A stretch of 64,000 nucleotides of DNA from assembly GCF_900129295.1 (NCBI RefSeq), contig NZ_FQUU01000003.1, forward strand, positions 124,001-188,000. Reading direction: 5' to 3'. The translations under genes and the position numbers were made by a program. The DNA is from Flavisolibacter ginsengisoli DSM 18119 (GTDB lineage: Bacteria; Bacteroidota; Bacteroidia; Chitinophagales; Chitinophagaceae). This document shows, piece by piece, positions 16,558 through 26,086 of this stretch. The notes under the pieces were generated by a model that was given only the letters and a program-made list of their open reading frames with translations, was not told the origin of the DNA and did no database searches. Positions within the stretch are counted from its first letter, which is position 1; every line of letters begins with the position of its first letter.

Positions 16558-17157
16558 ATGAAAAACCCCATTCTAATTGCACTCCTATGCCTGCTGATGC
16601 TGCCAGGTTGCAAAAAAGCTGTAGATGCTATTATAGAAAAAGGCACATCTTCTTCCACTAAAAATTCCGGGTTCATTGAATATTCTATTGCCAAGGGCGG
16701 GCAGTATTGCGATCAAAATGGCCTGAAGGCAGTGGAAACCCAGGAGATGAAATTCCTGGTTAAGTTTGACAGCACCGCTATTTACCAGACTGCCAATGCC
16801 GAAAACCAATATGATATCAATAAGCTCTATGGTTTTTCGGATAATAATGCAGATCACCACCAGTTCAGCGCCCGGTTTGGATGGAGATGGAGCAATAATG
16901 CGCTACATCTTTTTGCCTATGTATATAATAATGCCGCAGTAATTTCCCGCGAATTGGCCATTGTGGATATTGGGAAAGAGATCAGTTGTTCCATACAAGT
17001 AACATCAAGCAGCTATTTATTTTCTGTAAATGGCGTTTCTGAAAGAATGCCCCGTATGGCAACTACACCAATGGCAAAAGGCTACCAATTGTATCCTTAT
17101 TTCGGTGGTGATGAAGTGGCACCGCATGACATTCATATTTGGATAAAGAACCTTTAA
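16558..17157 (+). CDS. conserved hypothetical lipoprotein
   Basis: A 199-residue protein with a clear lipoprotein signal (Cys18 in MLPGCKK). The mature part begins with a short acidic/serine linker and then a probable all-beta domain with alternating hydrophobic residues and motifs LYGFSDNN, ARFGWRW and a C-terminal YPYFGGDEVAPHDIHIWIK. These motifs feel like a recurring Bacteroidota family without a named function; an outer-membrane or surface role is inferred only from the signal. It has its own promoter-like sequence and no evident operon partner. Confidence 0.7.
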   Translation: MKNPILIALLCLLMLPGCKKAVDAIIEKGTSSSTKNSGFIEYSIAKGGQYCDQNGLKAVETQEMKFLVKFDSTAIYQTANAENQYDINKLYGFSDNNADHHQFSARFGWRWSNNALHLFAYVYNNAAVISRELAIVDIGKEISCSIQVTSSSYLFSVNGVSERMPRMATTPMAKGYQLYPYFGGDEVAPHDIHIWIKNL

Positions 17158-17309
17158 TATCATGTGTTCAGGTTAGGAATTTATTTTTAGAAAATAGAAT
17201 AACACTGGGACTTTGCATTGCCTGTAGGTGTTGTATCCTGTTGCTTTCACAAGCTTTTAAGTCTTCCGTATTTGTTTTGTTATAAATTGTGACTCCTTTT
17301 TATGTAACT

Positions 17310-20225
17310 ATGAAGAAGATTGCAGCCCTTTCCATTTTCTCTTTTATTGTTTCTGTTTCCTTTGCCCAGTACAACAGTCAACTGCCTGCCAAAGCCTGGG
17401 TGGACAGTGTATTTAAATCATTATCAAAAGAAGAAAAGATCGCACAACTGATGGTGGTGCGGGCTCACAGTAACCTTGGACCGGAACATGTGGCCAAGGT
17501 GGTGGATGAAGTATCTAAATATAATGTAGGTGCGCTATGTTTTTTCCAGGGAGGTCCTGTACGGCAGGCGAACCTGACCAACTATTACCAGGCTATTGCC
17601 AAAACACCATTAATGATAACTATTGATGGCGAATGGGGATTGGGAATGCGGCTTGACAGTGTGATTAAATTTCCATATCAACTTACGCTCGGTGCCATTA
17701 ATGATGATAAGATCGTTTACCAGATGGGACAGGCAGTTGGGGAACAGATGAAAAGGATTGGTGTCCATGTGAATTTTGCACCTGTTGTGGATGTGAATAA
17801 TAACCCTGACAATCCTGTAATCGGTTACCGTTCTTTTGGAGAAGACAAGTTTAAGGTTGCCCGATTTGGTGTGGCCTATATGAAGGGAATGCAGGATGCG
17901 GGTATAATGGCCTGCGCCAAACACTTTCCAGGCCATGGTGATGTGAATGTAGATTCTCACCTGGATCTTCCGGTCATTAATAAATCAATAGAGCAATTGG
18001 ATTCCCTGGAGTTATATCCATTCCGTCAATTATTTAATAATGGAGTGGGTAGTGTAATGATCGCACATCTTTCCATTCCAGCCATTGATACTACAGAACA
18101 TTTGCCTACTTCTTTGTCAAGAAATAATGTTCATGAACTTTTGCAGGATAAACTGGGTTTTAAGGGCCTGTCATTTACGGATGCATTGGAGATGAAAGGA
18201 GTAAGCAAGTATTTTCCAGGAGGAGAGGCTGCCGTGCTGGCATTAATTGCCGGAAATGATATGCTTTGCCTGCCTGAAGATGTACCCGCCGCTATCGATG
18301 CCATCCAGACAGCAATCAAGCAAAAACGACTGAAGTGGAAGGATATAGATGGAAAGGTAAAGAAAGTGCTCCTGGCTAAGTATAACCTGGGACTTAACAA
18401 AGCACAAGTGGTAGATACAACAAATTTATTGGCTGATCTGAATGCAAAAACAGACAATATAAGAAAACAGGTGGCAAGAAGCAGTGTGACAGTAATGAAC
18501 AATAAAACAGGCTTTTTCCCTCTGTTTCATAGAGGTAAGATCGCTTATGTAGGTATAGGAGCAGACAGCACTGATATGGGTAAACGCATGAAAGAAGAAA
18601 TGCACTCAGATGTGTATTACTTAAACTATAAAGATTCAACAGACAGAACGGCTGTACTGCTAGATTCGATCCGCTCAGGGAAATACGAAAAACTTATTAT
18701 AGGCATACACAATATCAATACAAGACCTGCCAAAAACTATGGCATTTCAATTTCTTCTTTAGCCTTATGGGATTCGCTGCAGTCAAATAATACTGCAACT
18801 TTTGTTTTTGGTAATGTGTATGCAGCTGCAAATTTCTGCAATGCAGCCAACCTGGTTGCCATGCACCAGGATGATGATATTACCCAGCATACAGCAGTAG
18901 ATTTTTTGGAGGGAAAGATAGCTGCCAGGGGCACACTCCCGGTAACCGTTTGTGGAATTCCTTACGGATCCGGAGTTGTTATACGCCGGTTTCTGCCGGT
19001 AGGTACTTCCCCGGCCTGGCTGGCCATTGACAGTATAGTAAATGATGGCCTGGCCAAAAGAGCATATCCAGGCTGTGAGGTGCTGGCGATACAGAACGGG
19101 GAGATCAAATACCACAAGGCTTTCGGCCATATTGAATTTGACCCAAGGTCTTTACCAATAACTCTGGAAAGCATATATGACCTGGCTTCTGTTACCAAGA
19201 TATCTGCTACTACAGTTTCGCTGATGAAGCTATACGAGCAGGGGAAGATCGGGCTGGATAATACATTGGGCGATTATCTTCCCTTTACCAGGGGTACTGA
19301 TAAGGCAGGGCTAAAGATCCGGGAAGTATTGCTGCACCAGGCTGGGTTGAACCCATACATTTCATTTTACAATGAAACCATTGATCCCCAGACAAAGATG
19401 CCTTCGCCGGAATTCTATAGTGATAAGCGGGATAGCTTTTTTACCATTCCTGTAGCACGTAATGTTTGGTTGCGCAGGGATTGGAATGACACCATGTTGA
19501 AACGGATCGTGCAAAGCAAACTGGGACCGACGCCAAAATATGTATACAGTGATAATGATTTCATTTTATTAGGAAAGGTTGTGGAAGCAGTATCGGGAAT
19601 GCCACTGGACCAGTTTGCCCAAAAGACATTTTACAATCCATTGGGAATGACGACAACTGGCTTCAAGCCATGGCAGCGTTTTGGACTGGAAAGAACTGTA
19701 CCAACAGAAGAAGATAAATATTTTCGCAGGCAGTTATTGAGAGGTTATGTACATGATGAAGGAGCTGCCATGTTTGGAGGTGTTTCTGGTCATGCCGGCC
19801 TGTTTTCAAATGCTTACGATCTTTCCCTTTTATACCAGATGTTACTGAATGGTGGCGAATTGAATGGAGAACGTTATTTAAAGCCTGAAACCATTAAACT
19901 GTTCACAGCATACAGCAGTGATATCAGCAGGAGGGGATTGGGTTTTGATAAACCGGAAAAAGATAATGCAGGTCGTGCAGAGCCATATCCTTCGGTACTT
20001 GCCTCACCCTCCACTTTTGGTCATACAGGGTTTACAGGCACCTGTGTGTGGGTAGATCCTCAATCAAAGCTGGTATATATCTTTTTATCCAACAGGGTGT
20101 ATAATACCCGCGATAATAATCTCCTGGGCAAGATGAATATTAGGAGTAAGATCCAGGATGCGATCTATAAAGCCCTTAAAAGCGAAGAGGCTGCAGATGC
20201 AGCCCCTTCTCAGAAAATATATTAA
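17310..20225 (+). CDS. glycoside hydrolase family 3 / serine hydrolase (beta-lactamase fold) fusion
   Basis: About 971 residues from the ATG at 17310; an in-frame ATG at 17289 lies seven codons earlier but MKKIAALSIFSFIV is the obvious signal peptide. Domain 1 (about 30-570) is GH3, NagZ-like: KHFPGHGDVNVDSH near 204-217 with the His/Asp pair, and FTDALEMKGV with the nucleophile Asp near 289. Domain 2 (about 590-960) is a class C beta-lactamase/PBP-type hydrolase: SVTK near 626, YSDND near 745, and HTG near 904. The pairing suggests a wall-recycling enzyme acting on both glycan and peptide in the periplasm. This fusion is known from other Bacteroidota; its specificity here is inferred. Its stop overlaps that of ricT on the other strand by 4 bases. 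Confidence 0.9.
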   Translation: MKKIAALSIFSFIVSVSFAQYNSQLPAKAWVDSVFKSLSKEEKIAQLMVVRAHSNLGPEHVAKVVDEVSKYNVGALCFFQGGPVRQANLTNYYQAIAKTPLMITIDGEWGLGMRLDSVIKFPYQLTLGAINDDKIVYQMGQAVGEQMKRIGVHVNFAPVVDVNNNPDNPVIGYRSFGEDKFKVARFGVAYMKGMQDAGIMACAKHFPGHGDVNVDSHLDLPVINKSIEQLDSLELYPFRQLFNNGVGSVMIAHLSIPAIDTTEHLPTSLSRNNVHELLQDKLGFKGLSFTDALEMKGVSKYFPGGEAAVLALIAGNDMLCLPEDVPAAIDAIQTAIKQKRLKWKDIDGKVKKVLLAKYNLGLNKAQVVDTTNLLADLNAKTDNIRKQVARSSVTVMNNKTGFFPLFHRGKIAYVGIGADSTDMGKRMKEEMHSDVYYLNYKDSTDRTAVLLDSIRSGKYEKLIIGIHNINTRPAKNYGISISSLALWDSLQSNNTATFVFGNVYAAANFCNAANLVAMHQDDDITQHTAVDFLEGKIAARGTLPVTVCGIPYGSGVVIRRFLPVGTSPAWLAIDSIVNDGLAKRAYPGCEVLAIQNGEIKYHKAFGHIEFDPRSLPITLESIYDLASVTKISATTVSLMKLYEQGKIGLDNTLGDYLPFTRGTDKAGLKIREVLLHQAGLNPYISFYNETIDPQTKMPSPEFYSDKRDSFFTIPVARNVWLRRDWNDTMLKRIVQSKLGPTPKYVYSDNDFILLGKVVEAVSGMPLDQFAQKTFYNPLGMTTTGFKPWQRFGLERTVPTEEDKYFRRQLLRGYVHDEGAAMFGGVSGHAGLFSNAYDLSLLYQMLLNGGELNGERYLKPETIKLFTAYSSDISRRGLGFDKPEKDNAGRAEPYPSVLASPSTFGHTGFTGTCVWVDPQSKLVYIFLSNRVYNTRDNNLLGKMNIRSKIQDAIYKALKSEEAADAAPSQKIY

Positions 20226-21616
20226 TCCTTTTGAGGATCATTTGATTTTGGAGGATTTGGAGGTCGTCGCTGTTGCGGCGGCCTTTGTTGATTAGTACCT
20301 TTTTGTTGTTGCTGTTGTCCTGGAGGGCGTGGCTGCTGTGTTCTTTTTTGTGGCGGCCGTTGTTGCTGCTGTTGTTGTGGGGGTTTTTGCGGCTGAACAG
20401 GTTTTTGAGGTCCCTGTGCCTGTGGGCCCCTTGGCAACTGTTTATTCAATGTAGGCAAGGGGCGGTTGCCTTGTGTTCCTTTTTGTTGTTGACGCTGTTC
20501 ACGTCCTTTCTGCTGCCTTTTTTTATCCGCTTTTTCAAGGCTTTTTAGGGTAATATGACCTACTACATCAACAAATTCAGGTTCCACTTCTTTAGGTTTT
20601 CCAGAAACCACTTCAACAGCTTCCAGTTCATCCGGAATAATATTCTGGTTATTTAGGGAACGTATCTTTTTGACTCTTTCGATGGTTAGGGGATATTGCT
20701 TGCTACTATCTGGCAATACGTACCACATCAGGTTTTTGAAAATATCTTTTTTGATCAGTGTTGCAGTTCCTCTTTGCACCTGGATCATGTCTGCATTTTC
20801 AGGAAATTCCTGTAAAGCATCAAGATAAGTATCCAGCTCGTAATTAAGGCAACATTTCAACCTGCCGCACTGGCCGCTTAACTTGGTTTGATTGATGGAA
20901 AGGTTCTGGTAACGGGCAGCTGTGGTATTAACAGATTTGAAATCGGTAAGCCACGTGGCACAACAAAGTTCACGGCCGCAACTTCCAATGCCACCCACTT
21001 TTCCCGCTTCCTGGCGGGAACCTATCTGGCGCATTTCCACCTTTACCCTGAATTCTGAGGCATAGATCTTAATCAGTTCACGAAAGTCAACCCGGTCATC
21101 GGCAATATAAAAGAAGGTGGCTTTTTTGCCATCAGCCTGTATTTCTACCTGGCTCATCTTCATGTTAAGGTTTAGCTGTTTGGCTATAGCCCGGCTCCTA
21201 ATTAAAGCTTCTTTTTCTCTTGCCTTATTTTGCTTCCAGATATCTATATCCCTGTCGGTTGCTCGACGAAGGATCTTTTTCATTTCAGTACTAAATTCGT
21301 CTACCCCTTTTTTCTTAAGCTGCAGCCTGACAGCCTCGCCTGTAAGTGAAACTTCACCTACATCAAAGCCGCTTACCCCTTCAATTGATACAAGGTCTCC
21401 TTTTTCAAACAATTGTAAAGCGCTATTTCGGTAAAAATCTTTGCGGCTCCCCTGGTTGAAGCTGATCTCGACAACCCTGCAGGCTGTTTCAGCATCGCTG
21501 ATTGGTAAATTCATTAGCCAATCATAGGTATTCATCCTGTTGCATCCACCAGTACTGCAGCCTCCATTACTTTGACAGCCACTGGGTTTGCCTGTTCCAC
21601 ATGTACCACATCCCAT
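20222..21616 (-). CDS. ricT: RicT/PSP1-domain regulatory protein
   Basis: A 464-residue protein. The first 26 residues are very Cys/Gly-rich (six Cys), then a PSP1 domain (about 45-290) containing the family's cysteine clusters GSCGRELCC and SGQCGRLKCCLNYE. In Bacillus, RicT (YaaT) sits in an Fe-S complex that promotes RNase Y-dependent RNA maturation. In Bacteroidota the partners differ, and the gene commonly neighbours holB, as here. The last 100 residues are an extended Gln/Pro/Arg-rich low-complexity tail that is almost certainly disordered. It converges with the GH3 fusion. Confidence 0.88.
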   Translation of the reverse strand: MGCGTCGTGKPSGCQSNGGCSTGGCNRMNTYDWLMNLPISDAETACRVVEISFNQGSRKDFYRNSALQLFEKGDLVSIEGVSGFDVGEVSLTGEAVRLQLKKKGVDEFSTEMKKILRRATDRDIDIWKQNKAREKEALIRSRAIAKQLNLNMKMSQVEIQADGKKATFFYIADDRVDFRELIKIYASEFRVKVEMRQIGSRQEAGKVGGIGSCGRELCCATWLTDFKSVNTTAARYQNLSINQTKLSGQCGRLKCCLNYELDTYLDALQEFPENADMIQVQRGTATLIKKDIFKNLMWYVLPDSSKQYPLTIERVKKIRSLNNQNIIPDELEAVEVVSGKPKEVEPEFVDVVGHITLKSLEKADKKRQQKGREQRQQQKGTQGNRPLPTLNKQLPRGPQAQGPQKPVQPQKPPQQQQQQRPPQKRTQQPRPPGQQQQQKGTNQQRPPQQRRPPNPPKSNDPQKD

Positions 21617-21935
21617 ACTATTTCAATTCCTTAATTGTTAATTATAATATTGTTTATGGAGCTGGCTGTAGAATTGCTAAGGAATTTCAACATGTTAACC
21701 GATGCCCAATGGCAAACCGGATCTTACTCTTCTGCGTTCATAATATCGCTGTATTCTGAGAGCAAGCAACTACCTGAGGATGCGGAAATGTCAACATCTA
21801 TCAGTGTATATATAGAAAATTCAGTAGCTAATTAAATCACTCTTCACCAGCCAAAATGCCCCGGATATATATTGAGGTCTCTCGCGAGACGTACGCAAAT
21901 ATAATTTTTTTATACCAGTGGCGCTACGGCGATTT
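21617..21935. other. intergenic region between ricT and holB
   Basis: A 319-base gap between two genes that are usually adjacent. It contains a weak GTCTC/GAGAC hairpin near 21884-21897 and a 66-codon plus-strand frame (21635-21835) that I do not believe (see rejected items). No promoter box or terminator stands out. Confidence 0.4.
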
Positions 21936-23162
21936 TCAAACAGAAACCACCACATTGTTTTTGACGATATGAAATATCTTGATGGTAAGGGCATGAAAAA
22001 GGATCTTGGCATTGGCATTACGCTCAATGTAATAGGTGGCTTTGTCCAACTCTTCAGCCAAAGCTTCTTTTTGCTCCAGGCTCATAGCCTTATTAAGTCG
22101 GCCGGTAAAGTCTTGCTCCGCTGGGGAAAGGCCTGTTAAGATCTTTGTTTTCATATTCTCATCCGCTGCCTGTAGTCTAACTGCCTGTTCTATCTGCTGG
22201 GTGAAATGCTTTAAAAACTGTTTTTGTTTTTCGCGTCCCAGCCGGGCAATTTCTTCTATCACCTTTACCTGGATGATAGGTTGATTTTTTAAAGTAGCAT
22301 TGAGCCATTCTTTTAGCAAGCTATGAAAGTCCTCATCAGCATGCTGTAATAGTTGCAGGGCTTCACGGTAATTCCCATCACTCGCACTGGCCACCAGTTT
22401 GGCAGTATCGGGGATACAATTGGATCTGCGGATAAGGGATTCTTCTATAGCAGAAGGATCCAGGGCAGGAACCTTTACAAGTTGGCACCTGGATAATATA
22501 GTGGAAAGAATACTGCTTTCGCTTTCGGCCACCAGGATAAAAAGAGTGTCCGCAGGTGGCTCCTCTATCAGCTTTAACAGCTTATTGCCTTCTTTCCCCA
22601 AATACTCGGGCATCCACATCAGCAGGATCTTATAGCCACTTTCAAAGCTTTTCAGGTTGAGTTTGCGGATAATATCATTACACTCATTTGCCGTTATGTT
22701 CCCCTGTTTGTTCTCTGCCCCGATGAATTGCAACCAGTCATAAATATTACCATAAGGATACTGCTTTATAAATTCTCTCCAATCAGCAGCAAAATCTATA
22801 CTTAACGGGGGGCTGCCTGGCTTTTTGGTAACAACAGGATATGAGAAATGAATATCAGGGTGAACCAGGTTTTGTGCTTTGGAAAAAGAGGGATGCATTT
22901 GCATCCAGGCATCTGCTTCCTCCACAGTTGATGGTAACTTCACCTCAGCACCTTCTTCAAATAATGAAGTACCTTCTTGTATATTACGTGCATCATTGGC
23001 AGGCAGACTGGAAATATATTGGGCAAAAGATATGGCAAGGGCCAGGGCACCACTACCTTCCCTGCCTAGGAACAGCAAAGCATGACTCAGGCGATTATGC
23101 TGAACCATTTCAACCAACTGCTGTTTCACCTGTTGCTGCCCAATCACATCTTTAAATAACAT
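21936..23162 (-). CDS. holB: DNA polymerase III subunit delta-prime
   Basis: A 408-residue clamp-loader subunit. The N-terminus MLFKDVIGQQQVKQQLVEMV and SHALLFLGREGSGALALAISFA follow the delta-prime AAA+ pattern. The central domain contains NKLLKLIEEPPADTLFIL and the arginine-finger region STILSRCQ, both diagnostic. The Walker A Lys is missing (GREGSGALA), consistent with delta-prime acting as a non-hydrolysing stator. There is no zinc-binding Cys cluster of the E. coli type. The C-terminal helices form the collar that assembles with tau/gamma and delta to load the beta clamp. Confidence 0.88.
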   Translation of the reverse strand: MLFKDVIGQQQVKQQLVEMVQHNRLSHALLFLGREGSGALALAISFAQYISSLPANDARNIQEGTSLFEEGAEVKLPSTVEEADAWMQMHPSFSKAQNLVHPDIHFSYPVVTKKPGSPPLSIDFAADWREFIKQYPYGNIYDWLQFIGAENKQGNITANECNDIIRKLNLKSFESGYKILLMWMPEYLGKEGNKLLKLIEEPPADTLFILVAESESSILSTILSRCQLVKVPALDPSAIEESLIRRSNCIPDTAKLVASASDGNYREALQLLQHADEDFHSLLKEWLNATLKNQPIIQVKVIEEIARLGREKQKQFLKHFTQQIEQAVRLQAADENMKTKILTGLSPAEQDFTGRLNKAMSLEQKEALAEELDKATYYIERNANAKILFHALTIKIFHIVKNNVVVSV

Positions 23163-23198
23163 AACACCTTATTGACTAGCCTATTGAATTAAAAAGAA

Positions 23199-23218
23199 AA
23201 GCTGCCTTTCGGCAGCTT
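23199..23218 (-). terminator. terminator of the glutathione peroxidase gene
   Basis: Eight-base arms AAGCTGCC (23199-23206) and GGCAGCTT (23211-23218) with a 4-base loop; the minus strand reads GAAA in the loop, a GNRA tetraloop, followed by TTCTTTTT. It lies 42 bases after the stop at 23261. Confidence 0.85.
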
Positions 23219-23260
23219 CAAATATCAGGATAATATCATTAATGCTAATTCTTTCCCAGG

Positions 23261-23779
23261 TTAATTTAAATATTGTGTGATGTCGTCGCTCATAGGATTC
23301 ACTTTATGAAAGAATACTTTTACCAGCTTTCCATTTTCATCAACCAGGAACTTTGTGAAATTCCATTTGATAGGATCTTTTTCACCTAACTTTTCAGCTT
23401 CCTTTACCAGGTATTTGAACAGTGGATGAATATCATCGCCTTTAACAGAAACTTTTTCAGCCATTGGGAAGGTGACCCCATAGTTTTTAGTGCAAAATTC
23501 TTTGATCTCTGAATTGGAGCCAGGCTCCTGTCCACCAAAATTATTTGCTGGAAATCCTATGATGACCAGTTTGTCTTTATATTTCTCGTATAACTTTTCA
23601 AGGTCAGCATATTGAGGAGTATTTCCACATTGAGAAGCAGTATTGACAATAAGGATCTTCTTGCCCTTGTATTGTGAAAAATCAATTGTACCACCGGATA
23701 AACCAGGTACTTTAAAATCATATATTGAAGTTGTGCCCATAAATAAAGTGATCAGTAAGGCTATAATCGCTGTTTTCAT
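23261..23779 (-). CDS. glutathione peroxidase family protein, exported
   Basis: About 172 residues from the ATG at 23779, which gives a clean signal peptide (MKTAIIALLITLFMG). An upstream in-frame ATG at 23818 would add 13 polar residues and is less likely. The thioredoxin-fold GPx motifs are present: NTASQCGNTPQY with the peroxidatic Cys51 (Sec in mammals), FPANNFGGQEPG, and WNFTKFLV with the conserved Trp/Asn. Such Cys-type enzymes usually use thioredoxin-like donors rather than glutathione and reduce peroxides, here probably in the periplasm. It has its own terminator. Confidence 0.88.
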   Translation of the reverse strand: MKTAIIALLITLFMGTTSIYDFKVPGLSGGTIDFSQYKGKKILIVNTASQCGNTPQYADLEKLYEKYKDKLVIIGFPANNFGGQEPGSNSEIKEFCTKNYGVTFPMAEKVSVKGDDIHPLFKYLVKEAEKLGEKDPIKWNFTKFLVDENGKLVKVFFHKVNPMSDDITQYLN

Positions 23780-23899
23780 TGCAAATGAATTAAGATGATT
23801 AATGTTTAAAGGTAGCAAATCTCTCCTTGCCTGTTTGGGATGAAAGGTTCTACTGTCCCATTAACATGTTAAAGAATAAAAAGTTCATTTAAGGGAAAC

Positions 23900-25294
23900 T
23901 TATTGCTTTTCATAGGCTCCCAGATCAGGGAGTCCTACAGGACGGGGTTTGCCATCAAGGTCGTTGCTGACACCCGCGTCTGACCCTTTATTTATTGCCG
24001 GTGAATTTTCTTTTAAGCGGAAGTTGTAAAGGTTGTCGCTTACACTAATGTTTTCGAACAAGGGGTCATCATGAATTACATTACCGGAAACGGTAGCATT
24101 CGAAGGAACTGATGGGCATAGAACATTTTCAAAATTTACAGTAGCATTACTACCTTGTTTATCTATTAAAATTTCATTTTTAACCAACCCTCCGCTCTGG
24201 GCCCAAAAAATACAGTTAGTAAATTGAGCATTCAGGGATTGGATAGTAAGGCTATTATTTTCTTTTAGATAATCCGTTAGGATCGCTAATGGTTCTTTAT
24301 GCTGTATGAAATTATTAGAATAGGAAGCCACCGTACAATGGGTAAAATTATAAGTTCCACCGTTTACAAGAAGTATATTCTTACCACAGTTACTGATCAA
24401 AAGATTATGAGCCTTGATGCTGGTATGTATACCAAATATTCCTGCATCATAGGCATTGTCAATAATGGTTTCGTTAAGTGTTAGCTTGGTGCTGCCATTA
24501 GTTTCCACGGCAACTATTCCCTGGTAGGCATTCTTTATAATGCCATAATTGATAATGTTATTCGTGCTAGTTTCTGTAAATATGAGACCGGGAAAACTTG
24601 CCGGAAAATCACGGTAAGGCGCATCCAGACGGTCACCAGTAAATATTACGCGGGTGCTGTCATATTTATCACCATTTACCTTAAGTGTTCCGTTAACTAT
24701 AAATGGCGCATTTGCATGCATGAATACCTGGCAACCTTCCAGAATGGAAAGGGTAATGCCAGTAGATACTGTTAGTTTTTCAAGAATCACATATGGGAGG
24801 TCGTTTGTCCAGGTGGTATTTGCAGTAATGTTAGTGTTCCTCAGAAAATGAGCATTGCGCCCATAGCCATCCAACTGGACCCAGGAGGTGTTTCCATTAT
24901 AACTCAATTCAACACTATCCTGTACCAAAAAAGGAAGGGGTGTTGCTGAAGGGTCAATCTTTAGGGTAACAAAAACGTAGGCGCTATCTCCGGCGGCAAT
25001 CTCAATATTGTTTGCTTCCGGGCCTGTAGTTCCATCAACATTGATGTGGAAAGGAGAAGCACCACCACCTGCCAGGCGAACAGAATTAAGCTTTATACCT
25101 TTATTATTAGTATTGAAGATCTTGAAAACCTGGGAAGTTGACCCTGTAGTGGTAAACACAGTATCAAAATGAAGCGTGTCTACATCCGTTCTTAAAATAG
25201 CATCCCTGTTGTTTGTAAAGCTTTCTTTTTTACATGAAAGAAAGATCAATACTAATATTGAAATAAGGGAGAGGTTTCTCAGGGAAAACTTCAT
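23900..25294 (-). CDS. lipoprotein with parallel beta-helix and choice-of-anchor Q-type C-terminus
   Basis: A 464-residue lipoprotein (Cys21 in FLSCKKE). Residues about 40-150 form an Ig-like/ASH-type domain (HFDTVFTTTGSTSQVFKIFN). The middle is a right-handed beta-helix, with the turn-by-turn pattern of pectate-lyase-like proteins (INYGIIKNAYQGIVAV, DNAYDAGIFGIH). The C-terminus NSPAINKGSD..DLDGKPRPVGLPDLGAYE is the choice-of-anchor Q signature seen on many surface proteins. No catalytic residues are evident. It probably sits on the cell surface and may bind polysaccharide. It is followed upstream, 16 bases away, by comF on the same strand, suggesting co-transcription. Confidence 0.78.
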   Translation of the reverse strand: MKFSLRNLSLISILVLIFLSCKKESFTNNRDAILRTDVDTLHFDTVFTTTGSTSQVFKIFNTNNKGIKLNSVRLAGGGASPFHINVDGTTGPEANNIEIAAGDSAYVFVTLKIDPSATPLPFLVQDSVELSYNGNTSWVQLDGYGRNAHFLRNTNITANTTWTNDLPYVILEKLTVSTGITLSILEGCQVFMHANAPFIVNGTLKVNGDKYDSTRVIFTGDRLDAPYRDFPASFPGLIFTETSTNNIINYGIIKNAYQGIVAVETNGSTKLTLNETIIDNAYDAGIFGIHTSIKAHNLLISNCGKNILLVNGGTYNFTHCTVASYSNNFIQHKEPLAILTDYLKENNSLTIQSLNAQFTNCIFWAQSGGLVKNEILIDKQGSNATVNFENVLCPSVPSNATVSGNVIHDDPLFENISVSDNLYNFRLKENSPAINKGSDAGVSNDLDGKPRPVGLPDLGAYEKQ

Positions 25295-25310
25295 ATGGCA
25301 TAAAAATACA

Positions 25311-26033
25311 CTAGTGAGATGAAAAACAAAGGGTAGCTATACTTAATTGAACATTTTCTGCTTTCAATAATTCACGGGCGCAGGCCTCAAGGGTAGCCCC
25401 GGTGGTTACTACATCATCAACAAGTAACACATGCTTGCCAGAAATAACCGAGCTATCTTTTAACTCAAATTTGCCTTCCATATTTTGCCAGCGTTCAACC
25501 CGGTTCTTTTTAGTCTGGCTTTCCGTATATGTTGTACGAATAACAACCTTATCAAGGACTGGCTTTTCTAAAACCTTTGAAATGCCTTCACACAATAATT
25601 GGGATTGGTTATAACCTCTTTTTCTTTCTTTAGCCGGAAATAAGGGTAGAGGTACAAGTATATCAATATGGTTAAATCGTTCACTCAATGCATGACCTGC
25701 TAATTTACCCAAATAGATACCTAAGTCTCTTTGGTTTCTATATTTCAATTGGTGGACAAGTTGCTGCATCAAAGATTCCTTCGTAAAATAATACAGGGCT
25801 GCTGCGCCATGGATGGGTAGCCTTCCCCAAAACATTTTCTCCATCGGGTTGTCCGGATGCAGGTGAAAATTTGTTTCGGGCAAAGCAGAAAGGCACCTGA
25901 AGCATATTTCATTACCCAGGTCAATAATATCGCTGCCGCACCCTTTACAAAGATGGGGGAATGCCAGATGTAACAGTGATTCTTTGATAAGGCTTAATAA
26001 GGAGCCGGCGGTTTTAGCAAGTGATGATAACAT
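25311..26033 (-). CDS. comF: ComF family phosphoribosyltransferase-like protein
   Basis: A 240-residue protein with an N-terminal zinc ribbon (C29, C32, C44, C47) and a C-terminal phosphoribosyltransferase fold whose PRPP loop reads VLLVDDVVTTGATLEAC. KRGYNQSQLL is also typical of ComF. In naturally competent bacteria ComF helps bring single-stranded DNA in after ComEC; a comEC gene lies at 41606-43669 in this window. The enzyme substrate is unknown. The gene sits between radA (upstream, 53 bases) and the beta-helix lipoprotein, probably in one operon. Confidence 0.85.
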   Translation of the reverse strand: MLSSLAKTAGSLLSLIKESLLHLAFPHLCKGCGSDIIDLGNEICFRCLSALPETNFHLHPDNPMEKMFWGRLPIHGAAALYYFTKESLMQQLVHQLKYRNQRDLGIYLGKLAGHALSERFNHIDILVPLPLFPAKERKRGYNQSQLLCEGISKVLEKPVLDKVVIRTTYTESQTKKNRVERWQNMEGKFELKDSSVISGKHVLLVDDVVTTGATLEACARELLKAENVQLSIATLCFSSH

Positions 26034-26086
26034 GTCGATTCATTACAAAATACCAATATTTCACCTTCGGGCAAAGATTCTTCGCA

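Noticed and set aside
20273-20548. 91-codon leucine-rich plus-strand frame
   Set aside because: It is the complement of the Gln/Pro-rich tail of RicT; the Leu-rich look is an artefact of CAG/CAA codons on the other strand.
21635-21835. 66-codon plus-strand frame between ricT and holB
   Set aside because: No family resemblance, opposite to its neighbours, and composition not clearly coding; it may be a remnant but cannot be supported.
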